This document shows positions 1-12,224 of a stretch of 64,000 nt of DNA, piece after piece. The stretch spans positions 76,693,722 through 76,757,721 of the forward strand of contig NC_090696.1 of NCBI RefSeq assembly GCF_040954835.1, read 5' to 3'. How positions within the stretch are numbered: position 1 is the stretch's first letter; each line of letters starts with the position of its first letter. Both the position numbers and the translations under genes were made by a program. The notes beneath the pieces were generated by a model, which was not told the DNA's origin, searched no databases, and saw only the letters and a program-made list of their open reading frames with translations. This DNA is from Lepisosteus oculatus. Taxonomy: Eukaryota > Chordata > Actinopteri > Semionotiformes > Lepisosteidae.

Positions 1-1274
1 ATCACATCAAAAACACACCATCACCGTCTTGTCAAAGAAACCAAGCATCCCACAATTACAATAAAAGGCATCCCACACCATGAGAAAGAAAATTACACTG
101 GCAAGTTTTAAGACAACATGCATAGAGCTCAGCCTTTGGAATCAATCCATGACAGACATTTCATTATCACCAGTGTTACAGCTTTCACAGGCCCACGTAT
201 AAATAATTATACCCTTAACCGAGGCTAAAATAACACAGCTCAAATTAGAAACACGCGAACTTGAACCAAACTTCACATTGCCAAATACAGCAGTTATTAA
301 TATTCCTCACATTTTTTCCCCACATTTGGTTGGGTTTAAAGAAGAAAGGAACCGATGGTCAATTTTTATATTTTGATGTTTTTAGATTACCATCATACTC
401 AAAATACTGGTTGTGTATGGAACTGATTTTCTGGGTTTAAGAAGCATAAAGGAAATCTAAAAACAATATTGTAAATGTTCATATCAATATTCTTTCTTCA
501 GATTATTATCATACACAAAATACTAAATTTCATAAAACAAAGAGTATATAAAAAACCCCAGCAAACTCCTGAAGAACATCTAACTGGCTGAACCACTTAT
601 GTAGTTGTGGTAGGAAACTAGTATCTATATCTACAGTATATATAAAATTGTCAAAATATTTTTAATTTTACCCTATCTATCCTCTTCAATACTTCACTAT
701 ACTACAGTACTTCAACATCTGGAAGGGATATTTAGGTAATAATAACCATGCCAAACATTTTTTTCTGAATATAACTGAAGTGGGTCCTATTTACACATTA
801 TCACGTCCTTGTCCAAACAAGATTGTACTCTGCACAGTCTGTTTCCCTCTTTGTAGTGGTTGTGCTGCAGTGTAGTGCAGGGATAAGTGCAGAACAAATG
901 CAATCGAAGTTAAGAAAACTTCCAGCAAAAAAATCAGATTCTGAGACTAGCAGACTTCATGAGAAAGGGCCCTGTGAAAAGTAACATGCATCATCACTGT
1001 GGACATGAGAAAGTTCCCAATAGCAATAGGCAAATAATGAAAGTATTTTCGTGATATATATCAACCTGTCAAGCTCGAGGTTTAATCAAAATAAAGGGCC
1101 TGTAACAGCAGCGCTAAGCAGACTCTGACTGGGTTCAACCGCGCAGTTCATTTTCATTCTGACGTGTGCCGATAAACGCGGTTCTTTTTTTCATATCTTA
1201 AAAACGTGCACTGAGGAGCCACACGGGGAATCTGTGTGCAGACAGCACCTCAGATATGAAGGTCATTTGCTCAC
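1..1274 (-). other. SLC7A2: SLC7A2 intron, no further exon seen
   Basis: AT-rich sequence after the donor at 1274. I searched the minus strand for the next CAT2 exon (a LLGSMFPLPR-like segment) and found none, so this is taken as intron running out of the window. I see no recognisable repeat. Confidence 0.6.
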
Positions 1275-1497
1275 CTCGTCGACAGGGCACAAAGCGACCC
1301 CACGGCCACAACATACTTAGCCGGACCCCAGCCTACGTATTGGAAGGCTACGGGCAGGGGGCTCTTCTCATCCAGGAGGTAATACGGCATCATAAGGGTG
1401 AGAGCTGCCGAGACGCCGAAGTAGGCCAGGAAGCACACCAGCAGAGAGACGACGATGCCAATAGGTATGGCCTTCTGAGGGTTCTTCACCTCTTCAC
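1275..1497 (-). CDS. SLC7A2: SLC7A2 fifth coding exon (last in window)
   Basis: 223 nt. Encodes [20 protein letters not shown], then [20 protein letters not shown] and GSLCALST, ending in phase 2 (AG|GTGAGC). In mammals the next exon is the alternatively used CAT2A/CAT2B cassette; it is not visible in 1-1274. Confidence 0.95.
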
Positions 1498-4400
1498 CTG
1501 AGAGGAGCACAAGCATGCGTCAGAACAGGAGAGGAGCTGAAACTTAGAAAGTCACAAAGGAATGGAGCCCCTTGGGGCCTGTCGGGCCCGTCCCGTGGTT
1601 AGAGGCTAATTGATCGGAGCATCCGAGGGTATCGGCTGAACCGGCACGGCTGGGGGGCTTGTTCCGGACTCCCACAACCCTTTGCGTAAAGAAGTGCCTC
1701 CTGTTCTTTGGCTTGAAACGCTCTTCTGCATAGTGGTACTGCACTTCCGCCAGGATGAAACACTTTTTCTCCCTCTCTCTGGGGTGTCCCGATTCAGGTC
1801 GAATGCAGAATATACACTCGTCCTGACGCAAATTCATAACCCAGCTCTGTACTCATTCAGAATGGGGTTGGGCAGTTGCGGCTCTTTGGAAGTGGACTAT
1901 GTGTGTATTTCAGCCACTAGCAGAGATAAGACGCTGACAGACACATTTAGGACCCCCAGATCCCAGGTGGCAAAACAACTGACCTTTTTCTCCAATTTAA
2001 ATGTCCATTAAAAAGGAGGACACACCTCCATAACCGATTTTTTTAAATGACTTCAAAACCTGTTGCACTGAAATGAAAGCCTGTACAATTTTTTGTATGA
2101 CTAGTCATTAAAAGTCATGTTTTGCAGCATGAACTATTCTATGATATTAAGACAAAAAGCAAAACCAAAAACATTTGTATATAGAGTGATAAAAAAAACA
2201 AATGTTTGGCTGACTAAGGAAATAGCAATTACACATCATTTGGGACCTTCAGCCTTCAAAAACAGGAGGTCGCTGAATTTAACAAATGTGCTGAATTGAT
2301 AAATAACTCTATTAGGGACAGGATGCCTATAAGACTAAATGAGTTGGGGATCTCCAGGACCAGGGTTAAAGAGATCCCTGATTAAGGGGGACCATTAAGA
2401 CTAACTGAGTTGACTGGCCTCTCCAGGACCAGGATTAACAATCCCAGATGTAAAGCTTTGTCAGCAAAAACATGTCTGACCTGTTGTTGCAATGCAGTCA
2501 AAACCAACAAAGGCATAAAAACAAGTAGCTGCTCCTGCCAATGTCCCTCCAAGTCCATAGGGCATGAAGCCACCCACACCATAGTCACTGGTGATGTTGT
2601 CTGCCAAAGACTGGTTTCTGCAAAATGTAAACAGCAAGAAGGGACACTGGTTTTAAAAACAGTATTTAATTGATCAAAAGCAGCAAACTACTTCTTTAAA
2701 CATTTGTTTACCTGCCTCTGACAATTTCCATAACTTAAATTTCAACTCAGATGTGGAAAAAGAAACCATGCATTCCACTTTCAATCATCATTTTTATGTC
2801 TTTCATTTTGAACCAGAGTTTTAAGTATGGGCCGTGTCTCAGTTTGGACAGCAAATAAAAAAACAGAACTATGAACAACTGAACAACTGACACAAGTAGG
2901 ATAAAAAAACAAAATCTTTTTAGTCTTGAACAGAAAAAACTATGAGAGGACACGACTCAGGTACTGTAGGAACTGAAGGAACTGATAAACTCAAGCCTGT
3001 TGACTTCTTCAGATCCAGCACTGACAAATCAGAGGACAGAAGCAAAAGAAACAACAGGGAGGTACATCATTATGCAAGAGGCCGTGGGAGTATGGAAGAA
3101 GCTACCCAACCGTGTTGTCAAAGTGAATACCCTGGCGTCTTTCAAGGAACAGCTGGATCAATTAGCCAAACCAGCTCCTGTACGTGGGCCAAATGGCCCA
3201 CCTCACCTGCAACTTCCCGTATGTTCCCATACCCTGCTGTCTGAGCTTGGATCATACCGTGTCGCTGCAGTGACATTAATAAGGTATCCTTCTGCTATCT
3301 TCCAGTTCTCTGGGTCGCCCTTCACAAATCCCGAGATGATGACAAACACAAGTACGAGCACGTTCACAGCTGTGAATACTTTATTGACCCAGGCGGACTC
3401 CTTCACTCCGAAAGAAAGAAGACCTGAAAGAAAACCCACAGAGTCGGACACAGTCTCGGACTTTATCACGCGTTTGGACACATGGTAGCTGAACTCGTAC
3501 AAACACCGACAGAGAAGAATACAGAGAACGTGGGGTACTTGGTTCACATATTCACATTCCTGGCGAGCACTGACTGAAGCCAAATTGAGGCTTTTCTGGG
3601 ATCTGCAACCACACAAGGACCCAGGGTCACAAGCAGAAGATGTTAAGGGAAAATCTGGGACACAAAAACATGAAACACTTCTTCCCACAAAGGGCTCCGC
3701 GGGTGTGTGTAAGCATCGTCCTCAACAGTTGTCGCCGTGGCCGAGAAACCTTGAATAATGGAATTTTCAGGCCACTGATGTATAATTTCAGAACCCATCT
3801 TTCGTGCAGCTTCGCCACGTGATTCTTTTTTTTTACCAGCCCCCAGGCAGAGCTCTGGCGTGGGCACGTGAGGAGACAACTGCATCCTGCACATCGCGGG
3901 CGGCTGCAGCGGTGGCCTGTCCCTGCCGGCCACATCGCTGAGGGGTCACGGGGGGTATGCAGAAGGGCCCGGCCACACACCCCTGCAAGAAAGCCTCGCA
4001 AAAAAGGCGTCAGGTTGTCAGCTGCAGAGCGAAAGTATGTTCTTGCTTGTAGCTACAAGGGGCGAGGTGTAACACTATACCGAATGAAACCACCTCACTG
4101 GTTCTTAAAATAAACAGCTCCTCCTGAGCCAGCTCTGGGTCTCTATGGTTCCCACGCAGTGAGAATTTCTAAGCAACGCAATACTTATCGATCAACACTG
4201 TATGTGGCTTACAAGTGTCTCTGAGGCAGCAGTCTTCTGATTTAGCCAGTGTTTTAGCTCTTAGCAGTAACGTTTGGGCACTGCACCTTGGGAAGTCTGT
4301 CAAGCAGAGGCCAGATTCAACTGTGTCGTGTCTAGTCATGAGTGCTGCAGAGGCTGTGCTTCAAACAGACCTGCTCACTCTAAGTGCATCTCAGAGGTCT

Positions 4401-7400
4401 CGGTACACACGCCAGTGACCCTCCTGGCTTATCTCTCCGTTTAGTTTTCCACCCGCCCTTTTGGCAAAAATATTTTTGATCTCTTTTGATGATCCTCTGT
4501 GGTAAAAAATGACTGGAAGTCCCGAGTTTGAGCCTATTTCACCAGCCTGGCCGTGGTCAGGTTTATCCACACAGGGGTGCATAACTGTCGGAGGACCCCT
4601 GTGGCATCACTGTGAGACATATTTGGGTTAACATGTTCAGTGTTTTGTGTGTGCGCTGAAAAATCGGGACGGTTTTTCGTATTTTAATACGTGTCGAATA
4701 CGCAGCCTACGTACTATGATACAGTGCGCGCTAATACTTCAGTGGACACAAGTATTCTGAGTCTGTAGTTGATTTGGCCAATTTGCTCGTTTACGTTAGA
4801 TACAAGTTTGAGGGTACGTCCCATGAGGACTTTCTATTCTGTAAGCTGCTACCAACAGGAACTACAGGAGTGCACATTTTTCAGCTTCTGAATGAATTTA
4901 TCGAAGAGAATGGCATCTACTGGATAACATGTCAGAGTTTGTACAGACGGTGCTAGAGCAATGACAAGCTGACATATTGGTGTAGTTGCATGAATTAGAG
5001 AGGTTGCTCCAGAAATGAATGGACGCATTGCAACATCCACCACGAGACCTTTACTGTCAAGAAAATGTCTGACGATTTAAAATCTGTTAGACTCTGTTGT
5101 GAATTGTATCAAGGCTCAAAAAATTAATTCACATCTGCTTTGCTCGACTAAATAGGCTCACCCCTCCCACTGAAATTGTGCTTTTTTATTATTTTTATTT
5201 GTTGTTGTTACTGTTTTTTTTTCTGTAAAACAGTTTGAGAAGCCACCTTTAAAGGCACTATATCAAATAAAGTTTATATTATAATATTTATTATATGTAT
5301 GTGTGAGTGTGTGTGAACACGCGCTCATGTTGGTCATTGAGAATTTCTGGGGTTCCCATGAGATGATGACTTGTAGGTGGTACTTGGATTCTTTGGTTGG
5401 ATTAGGGGTGGTACTTGTACTTGGTCCAAAAAGTTTGAGAACCACTGGGTTATCAGATTCGGAGTCACGGTAGCCCAGAGCTCATCTCAAGAAACAATGG
5501 GAGCGAGGAGGGAGACACTACTATTCCATCGGAGCTCTCACTTGTACTGTATGTATTTGTAAACCTCGAAGCAAATCTGAATTGTTAAATTCCTGGTAGT
5601 TTTCCACACACTCGAATTCGCACAAGTCAAATGTTAAACGTTAAACCTGAAGAGCGCTCATACTTATTGCTTGTTGTGGCAAGGTGTGCAAGCATTACTC
5701 ACCACAAATAATAATAGTAAATAGATTATTGTTGACTATTAAATCGTAATAAAGAAGTGTATTCCTTTATGAAGATAAACCAGTGTGACAGGCACTGATC
5801 ACTGGCTGAGAGGAGGCAGCTGTCTGTCCTGAGAGACGGACCTGCAGACCAACCATCTGAGACGATTGGGCTGTGAAGACGCTGCTGCAGAAGTGGCCCG
5901 GGGCCCTGACAGCAGCATGTTCCCAAACGCTTCTTATTTTTGGTTTTGAAAAATTAAGGAGAACTGTTGCACGACTCTGTCGCTCACTTTAATTTTTACC
6001 AGCACGTGAGACAACCAGTTCGTTATCTCACTTTCCCAAAAAAACGGCTAAGATTCTTTTTTCTTCTTGTGTCACATCTCCGCTCTTTTCTTGAGCCTAG
6101 ACCCCTTTGACTGCATCCCGCACAGAAGCAACGAGAGATTAGGGTTTACAATATCTGTCGTTGTTTATAGCTATGAGATTAGGACTGTTTTCATTAGGGT
6201 AAACCAAACATCTGGAAAAAAGAAAAAAGAATAAAAAGAATGCCCGTCAGTGCAAAAGAACAATGTTCTCTTCAGGCCGATGCAGAGCAACTCTCAATGG
6301 GAAAGACCGATATTCTCTTAAGACAGATGCGGAACGACTGAGCGGGAAAGAACGTTCTCTTACCCGAGAGCAACAGTATGAGGCAGACTGCAAAGAAGTC
6401 TGGGTACTCAGCCAAGCCGGGTGAGTTCATGTGGAAGTAGCTACTGAAGAACTGTCCAATACGTTTGCCTAGAAGTTCGTCAAAAGTGCCACTCCAAGCT
6501 CTCGCTACGCTAGAGGTTCCTGTGGAAAAAAAAAAGAAGCTACGTTCTAACATGGTTTTCTCACCCTTATTGCTATTAATGCAAAAGCAGCCATATCACC
6601 CTGCAACTCACAACTGGCAACCCACTGAAGCCCAGCAGGTGTGAGCCTGGTCAGTACCTGGATGGGAGACCTCCTGGGAAAAACTAAGATTGCTGCTGGA
6701 AGAGGTGTTAGTGGGGCCAGCGGGGGGCGCTCACCCTGTGGTCCATGTGGGTCCTAATGCCCCAGTATAGTGACGGGGACACTATACTGTAAACAGGTGC
6801 CATCCTTCGGATGAGACGTAAAACCGAGGTCCTGACTCTCTGTGGTCATTAAAAATCCCAGGGTGTTTCTCGAAAAGAGTAGGGGTGTAACCCCGGCTTC
6901 CTGGCCAAATTTCCAATTGGCCCTTACCAATCATGGCCTCCTAATAATCCCCCTCTATGAATTGGCTACATTACTCTGCTGTCCTCCCCACTGATAGCTG
7001 ATGTGTGGTGAGCGTTCTGGCGCACTATGGCTGCCGTCGCATCATCCAGGTGGATGCTGCACATTGGTGGTGGTGGAGGGGGTCCCCATTACCTGTAAAG
7101 CGCTTTGAGTGGAGTGTCCAGAAAAGCGCTATATAAGTGTAAGCAATTATTATAATTAATTATTATTAAAAGGATGCGATCATCAGTAAACGTTGCGTCT
7201 TGGCCACCCCATCCCCCGTGTTGGTATTGTGAGGAAAGGAAAACTGCAACGATAGATCGCATTTTTGTGAGAGTAAGTAAAAGTGAAATCGTAATTTTAA
7301 CAGGTGCAAATAACAAAAAATATTCTGAAGCATTATTTACACTCTATATCAATGTAATGAAGCAACTTTTTGATTTTGGTCATGTGTGAGCTTAGCAGTA

Positions 7401-9216
7401 TTTTATACTCAAAACTTGATTAGCATTGTAGGGGAGCTTACAGTATTATTAGGCTTTTATATACTGTATATGCATAAAATAGTACTTTTTTCCCATTGGG
7501 TAAAAGTCAATCCTCAAGAAGTCTATTTTTATAGCCCTTTTTTGGACAAGCAAGGCATGCAACCCTCCTAAATCCCAGCATAATCCCCTTCCTGAAGAAC
7601 TTTAAATCACTACAACAGTAAAAACGACTTCATGACTGAAGCTTGTACAGCTTCTTGTTTGATATTCTGGGCAACGTGCTGCATGTGACAGCCTACTGCG
7701 GATCCTGCTGTATGTCCCTGTGATTTAATCACAATAAAGCAGACGATTAAGGGTATTTATTCAGCAGAAGCACCAAATACAAGAAACCAAAAAATGTTTT
7801 TCTTATTTATAGTACCCTTCCGATTTCCCCATCTTTCGAAAGATTTTAGACAAGAGAGACAAGAGATTAAAATCATGCTTTGCTGCTCTGGCAGCTGTTT
7901 TCAATCCATACACTCAGGAAGGCCAAATTTATCTTTTTCCCAGATGACTGCTTATGCACTGTGTGAACTCTCTTAAATTCACTTTTTTTTTAATCCTCGT
8001 GACACTCAGGCCACGATGCAGAAACGATGATTTTCCCATTGTTTTTTCACGACCACAGAGGATCCGGTGAACAAAAGCGGCTCGCTTTAAAGGACCTCTC
8101 ACGAAAGTTTCACATGTTTATCACCAGCTTTTAAAACAACATGTTCCTGAGCATAACTTTTACAAAGCCATTTGGTAACAGAGTTCGGGAAGAATTCTCC
8201 TGAGCAGGACTAGAGCCCTTGGTGATGACCTATGAAGGCATCCTAAACTCCCAGCTGAACTACGCTCTCGGAGTAATAAGACGGTGAAGATGTTTCAACA
8301 GCCGCCTGTCACGATTATAGTCCCCCCTCCTTAAGGGTGCTCCAGCCCTTTCACTTAAGACTTTATTCTGTGCACCTGATTCCTATTCCCAGCCCGCCTT
8401 ATAAGCCAGGTGCTGACGCTCATCCTGGCTCTGCATCTAATCGTGCCGTGCGAGTCCGGGATCTGGAAGTGCCTGGTCCCGTTAAGGTTTTCATCTCTGT
8501 TCCCGTTCCCGTTCCCTGTCCGCCGGTTCCGACCCAGTTTCTGGTTTTAATTCCTAGTTTTGATGGATCTCCTGGTTTTGGACTTACCCTTGTGTTTTGG
8601 ATACCCTCTAAGGATTACTCTCTGGGATTGTTCGCCTCGGCCACGCCTCCCCCGTGCACCAGCGCACCTTGGACACGCCCCCCTGTCTTCAGCCCCGTAT
8701 TCCTGCATGACGTTTCCCCAGTGTTTCCCCACTTCTTCGGATTGTGTCGTCCGCATAGGGTCCGGAAAGAACTGTTCGTTACACCGCCTACGCCAAACAG
8801 TTTTTGAAGAAGCGGTCGAGTCGCGAGGCCCTGGTCTTGTGCTCACCTATCACATAGGACAGGATGAGGTTCCAGCCGGTGATGAAGGCCCACAGCTCTC
8901 CGACCGTGACGTAGCTGTAGAGGTAGGCGGAGCCGGTCCTCGGCACGCGGGCCCCGAACTCAGCGTAGCACAGGCCCGCCATGACCGACGCCAGCGCGGC
9001 GATCAGGAAGGACAGGACGATGCTGGGCCCCGCGTCTCCCTTGGCCACCTCCCCGGCCAGCACGTACACCCCCGCCCCCAGCGTGCTGCCCACGCCCAGG
9101 GCGACCAGGTCCAGGGTGGACAGGCAGCGGCACAGCTTCGAGTCCTCCGGGCTGTCCGCGTTCACCGCCTTCCTCCGCATCAGGCACCGCAGTAGCGTCA
9201 GCACGCGGCCACACAT
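1275..9216 (-). CDS. SLC7A2: SLC7A2, cationic amino acid transporter 2 (CAT2), 5' coding part
   Basis: A plasma-membrane system y+ carrier that imports arginine, lysine and ornithine. Five coding exons on the minus strand, in transcript order 9216-8847, 6519-6364, 3423-3258, 2617-2481 and 1497-1275, join with matching phases (1,1,2,1,2) into about 350 residues of a family usually near 650. The ATG at 9216 follows a 15-nt leader after an acceptor. Visible family segments include [20 protein letters not shown] in TM1, [37 protein letters not shown] and [14 protein letters not shown]. An extracellular-loop stretch carries three N-glycosylation sequons (NVT at residue 225, NQS at 232, NIT at 238). 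No stop or frameshift was seen. The remaining exons, including the mutually exclusive CAT2A/CAT2B cassette, would lie below base 1. Assignment to SLC7A2 rather than SLC7A1/3 rests on sequence match and on synteny with MTMR7. Confidence 0.95.
1549..1850 (-). mobile_element. degenerate LINE ORF2 C-terminal fragment
   Basis: Minus-strand translation contains [20 protein letters not shown], matching the conserved reverse-transcriptase C-terminal tail of jockey/CR1/L2-type LINEs (FFTQRVVxxWNxLP). It lies in the SLC7A2 intron between the fourth and fifth coding exons. No 3' tail or target duplication was identified. Confidence 0.6.
2328..2441. repeat. imperfect local direct duplication
   Basis: The segment around 2330-2368 (TAAGACTAAATGAGTTGG then TCTCCAGGACCAGGGTTAA) recurs at 2396-2440 with small changes (TAAGACTAACTGAGTTGA then CTCCAGGACCAGGATTAA). 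The second copy ends 40 nt from the SLC7A2 exon at 2481. Confidence 0.6.
2481..2617 (-). CDS. SLC7A2: SLC7A2 fourth coding exon
   Basis: 137 nt from acceptor TTTTGCAG to donor GTCAGA. After completing the split Arg codon it encodes [20 protein letters not shown] and then [20 protein letters not shown], a hallmark CAT segment. The loop sequence differs from mammals but keeps the glycosylation sites. The donor lacks the usual A at +3/+4 but is otherwise normal. Confidence 0.93.
2895..3205 (+). mobile_element. degenerate LINE ORF2 C-terminal fragment
   Basis: Plus-strand reading contains [20 protein letters not shown] and SFKEQLDQL, the LINE reverse-transcriptase C-terminal pattern. Its upstream part resembles the RxLRGDLIxxFKIL region but is broken. 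It sits in SLC7A2 sequence, about 55 nt from the exon at 3258. Confidence 0.6.
3258..3423 (-). CDS. SLC7A2: SLC7A2 third coding exon
   Basis: 166 nt from acceptor TTTCTTTCAG to donor GTATGA. It encodes [20 protein letters not shown] through [10 protein letters not shown], a transmembrane segment followed by the start of the glycosylated extracellular loop. It ends in phase 2. Confidence 0.93.
3424..6363 (-). other. SLC7A2: SLC7A2 intron with minor repeat remnants
   Basis: About 2.9 kb of intron. It contains LINE/SINE-like 3'-tail debris near 5225-5295 (AGCCACCTTTAAAGGCACTA followed by AT-rich sequence) and a fish-type dispersed fragment near 5325-5455 ending in TTTGAGAACCACTGG. Nothing coding was recognised. 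Confidence 0.45.
6364..6519 (-). CDS. SLC7A2: SLC7A2 second coding exon
   Basis: 156 nt, phase 1 at both ends. Translation begins [20 protein letters not shown] and ends [11 protein letters not shown]. The acceptor is TTTCCACAG and the donor GTAAGAG. Confidence 0.95.
6605..7169 (+). mobile_element. 5S-rRNA-derived SINE (SINE3-like), near full length
   Basis: The head carries a 5S rRNA box C-like stretch (GGTCAGTACCTGGATGGGAG then ACCTCCTGGGAA). A conserved body follows, then an L2-type 3' end (AAAGCGCTTTGAGTGGAGTG, AAAAGCGCTATATAAGTGTA) and an AT-rich tail of ATT units. It lies antisense in the SLC7A2 intron, about 85 nt upstream of the exon starting at 6519. Confidence 0.85.
8307..8783. mobile_element. 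solo LTR with perfect 5-bp target-site duplication
   Basis: 477 bp beginning TGTCACG and ending CGTTACA (near-perfect terminal inverted repeats, TG...CA ends). It is flanked directly by CCGCC at 8302-8306 and CCGCC at 8784-8788. No internal retrotransposon sequence is present, so it is a solo LTR, probably Gypsy- or ERV-type by its ends and duplication size. Its inner edge is 58 nt from the SLC7A2 first-coding-exon donor. The long proline-rich reading frame inside is not a gene. Confidence 0.8.
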
Positions 9217-9231
9217 CTTCGCGGCACGGCT
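8847..9231 (-). CDS. SLC7A2: SLC7A2 first coding exon (coding 8847-9216)
   Basis: Encodes residues 1-123, starting [16 protein letters not shown] and ending SYVIG with the Gly codon split (phase 1). The donor is ATAG|GTGAGC at 8846-8841. A pyrimidine-rich acceptor (TTTTCCTCCCCAG) ends at 9232, so 9217-9231 is 5'UTR and at least one upstream non-coding exon is implied. The exon is much richer in GC and CpG than the flanking introns. Confidence 0.95.
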
Positions 9232-12224
9232 CTGGGGAGGAAAACCGCCCAGATTCCGGTTACAGGGCGGGCACCGTCACGGCCAGGCCTGGGAAGCAGA
9301 GGCCCTGTTCACCTTTCCAGAGCAAATTCCAGTTGCTGTCATGGTCAGTGACTGACAGACAACAAAACAACCAAACGCTGACTGAAAAGGCAGCGTTGAG
9401 CCGAAAACATACTGTAACTTGCCGACATTGTAAAAACTTAACGTGCTAAGGAAACATGTGCGGCTCGACAACTGTTGAGTCACTGAACACCGCCGTTCAG
9501 AACTCTGCATTGTTCAGATCATGCAGGACACATTGTGGAGGCACGCTCAATAAGAAAAGCCTCGACAACAGGCTAGAAACCTTTTATTGTGCTTTAGCTT
9601 CTACGGGTTGATCTACATTCTAAATGTTCTTTCGTTCCATCTGGAAGGACTGTGTTCTTCTGCAATACAAAAGACATCATTTTCCTGCCAGTATTTAGAT
9701 TCACAAATTTTCAACAACATGCAAAAAGAGTTCTATAGGTAACATGGCAAGTGACCTAACAGGTTCTTTTTTCACAATATATATGACAATAGCGATGGCC
9801 TCAGTCAGATATGAGCTCACCGTAGGCGTAAGTTTTTCTAAGTGCTGTTATTTTAACAGGGAGGGGAGGAGCTGCAGCACTGAAAGCAATTGGGCTGCAG
9901 TGTAAAACCTTCACAACCACTGTCTGCTTTAACCTCTAACACATGGCTGGTATTTCAATAGGAAACCTCATTCCTCCTTCCAGTCCGCAAGCCTGGTCAA
10001 TCACAATTCTTCAGATTCACCCAGTTAATACACATCACATATCAAAACGGCTGCTTAAGTACACGTTTTGTTCAGACAGGCGAAAGTGTTCCAGCTTTTC
10101 TACAGCTTTCACTTGAACCTCAGAGCTTGCAAAGAGTAGGCAGTGTGGCTAAACCATTAACACTGCTGTCATATTTAAGGGGTAACTGATTTTATCTGTC
10201 CTTTTCGACTTCGTGCATTTTATGTATATAATTTGAAAAACACTATGCAATGAAAAAAAGTAACCAGACAGAATTAAAGAACACGGACTGTATCCAGATG
10301 CACTAAGACAGACTTTTATCACACAGAAGTGTGTAATTTCGACAAAGATCACTCTGGCAATTGTCCCACACTTCATTTATACTCAGCAAAGCGAAACGTG
10401 CATATTGATTAAATTTCAAGAACAGCGACATCTTTCCTGTACTTGTGCTCACGTATTGTAGGTGGAGTCTAATTATTAACCCTGGAAAAATACAATTAAG
10501 TCTCCAACAGAAGCCTTCATTACCATAACAATGTGAGCTAAATACAGATTTTCGGGAGGAATGGTCCGAGAGGGCAGTGGAAGATGAGCGGTTCTCAGCT
10601 CTCAAAGGCTCCCGGCCCAGAGAGGACTTGGCAGGTCCAGTCCAAAGGCCACTTTCTCCTGCCTGTAACTTTCCTGGGCTCGGGCCCACAATCACTCGCT
10701 GCCTCAAGCCAACTCGGACTGTCTCTGCCCTTGGGATTCTCTCCCCAGGGGCTGATGCTTTTCTACATTCTTCAATCGCTTCAGAAAGGCATTAAACTCA
10801 AGCCAAACTGTTTCTGGATACTGGCACAAGTGTGTTAGAGGGAGATTCAGGACCTTGATTTCATTAGAATTGATTATTCCAATACTGTAACATGTAAAAA
10901 CTTATACAGTATTTCACAATCAAATACCACCAAACAAATTTCATTTTGAAAGTCAGAGTCCCTACATTGGTGTAGTTGGCCTATATTTTGTATAAGAAAT
11001 TTCCTTTCAATGCTTTGCTTTCACACATCCAGCTACAAAAAGCTTAAGCATGAATGGTAGTTTACAGGAATGCACATTTCCTTTAATTTTTGTACAAAGA
11101 TTTTCAGAAACATGTTAAACAAGTAACATGCTTTAAACTTCGATGTTCAAAACCTTTTAAATGCATATCTGAAACTGGCAATCCTGGGACTTCAAACAAA
11201 AGTCTACGATCTTCTGCAAAAACTCTTCTATTGTTTTCAATGGTGAATTTTAGAAATGTTTTACTTTACTATTAAGTAAATTAGCCAGCAATAGGAAAGG
11301 AGGTCTTTCCAGAGTAAAATACATATCAATCCGATCATCTTAGATTGGTAATGAGGCTAACAAACACTGTCACACCTCTTTCATAAAAACTACTCAGCTC
11401 AATAAAATAATTGGCATAAAAACCATGGAAAAATAAAAATTTACATACACATTCCAGAGCCACTGTTACATTCTTTTTTGCTCAAGTCCTTACTAGTCTC
11501 TTTCATCATTTTCACCTGACTTCTCTCCACCTGGAAACTGAAACTTTCAGCCAAAACTGTCTTATTATCAAGCAGTATGAATAATTATGTGCCAGAAATG
11601 TCATCTGCAAAATTGTAAAGGATTTTGTATGTAGTGTTTGTGAAAGTTATAAGTATTTTTTTCCTCACTCAAGTACGGCCTTTACAGATGCATCTTATAG
11701 TAAATTAGTAACTTGAATTCTATGCAACGCTTTTCAAAAAATACATTTGTAATCTGTTTTATACACATTGAAAGATTGCAGCACACACATTACACATGAC
11801 CTGTTTCCAAATAACTGTGCATTCTAACGCAGAAGTAAGAAAACAGACAGCACTTACCAATTCAGCTGGTTCACAGAAAATTATATACTGTATGCCTGAA
11901 TGCAAATATGTTCACGTTTTCCCTTTTTGCAAAGTAGCCGTGCTAGTCAGCCATCAGAGCGTCTGGCAGGCGCTGGCTGAACTGACGTGGAAGAGCGTGC
12001 CCAACACACAGCACAGAGCAACGGCCGTGCAGACTGTCCTGGACGCAGTCGAACTAAAAATGGCTCAAGTTCAACTCCTTAGTCTTCCACTCACATGCTT
12101 TCCCCTGACACTCTGCACCCCAGGAGGGCTATTTTTAAGCCTCCCTTGGCCTTCCCAGCTCTCTCTGCTCTCTGATCATGTTCTGCCGCTGGCCTCAGGA
12201 CCTGGCCGTGACCAGCATGCCTTC
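9232..12224. other. SLC7A2 upstream intron, no clear element
   Basis: Mostly AT-rich single-copy-looking sequence. A short acceptor-to-donor interval (TTTCAG near 9880, ACG|GTGAGC near 9820 on the minus strand) could be a non-coding SLC7A2 leader exon, but nothing confirms it. No repeat family was recognised. Confidence 0.35.

Noticed and set aside
6605-6665. 5S rRNA gene
   Set aside because: Only the box C-like head is present and it continues into a SINE body repeated elsewhere in the window.
8337-8807. 156-codon plus-strand proline-rich ORF
   Set aside because: It lies almost wholly inside the solo LTR at 8307-8783; repeats of Pro/Val come from LTR base composition.
8560-9195. 211-codon plus-strand ORF
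   Set aside because: Antisense shadow of the GC-rich SLC7A2 first coding exon joined to LTR sequence.
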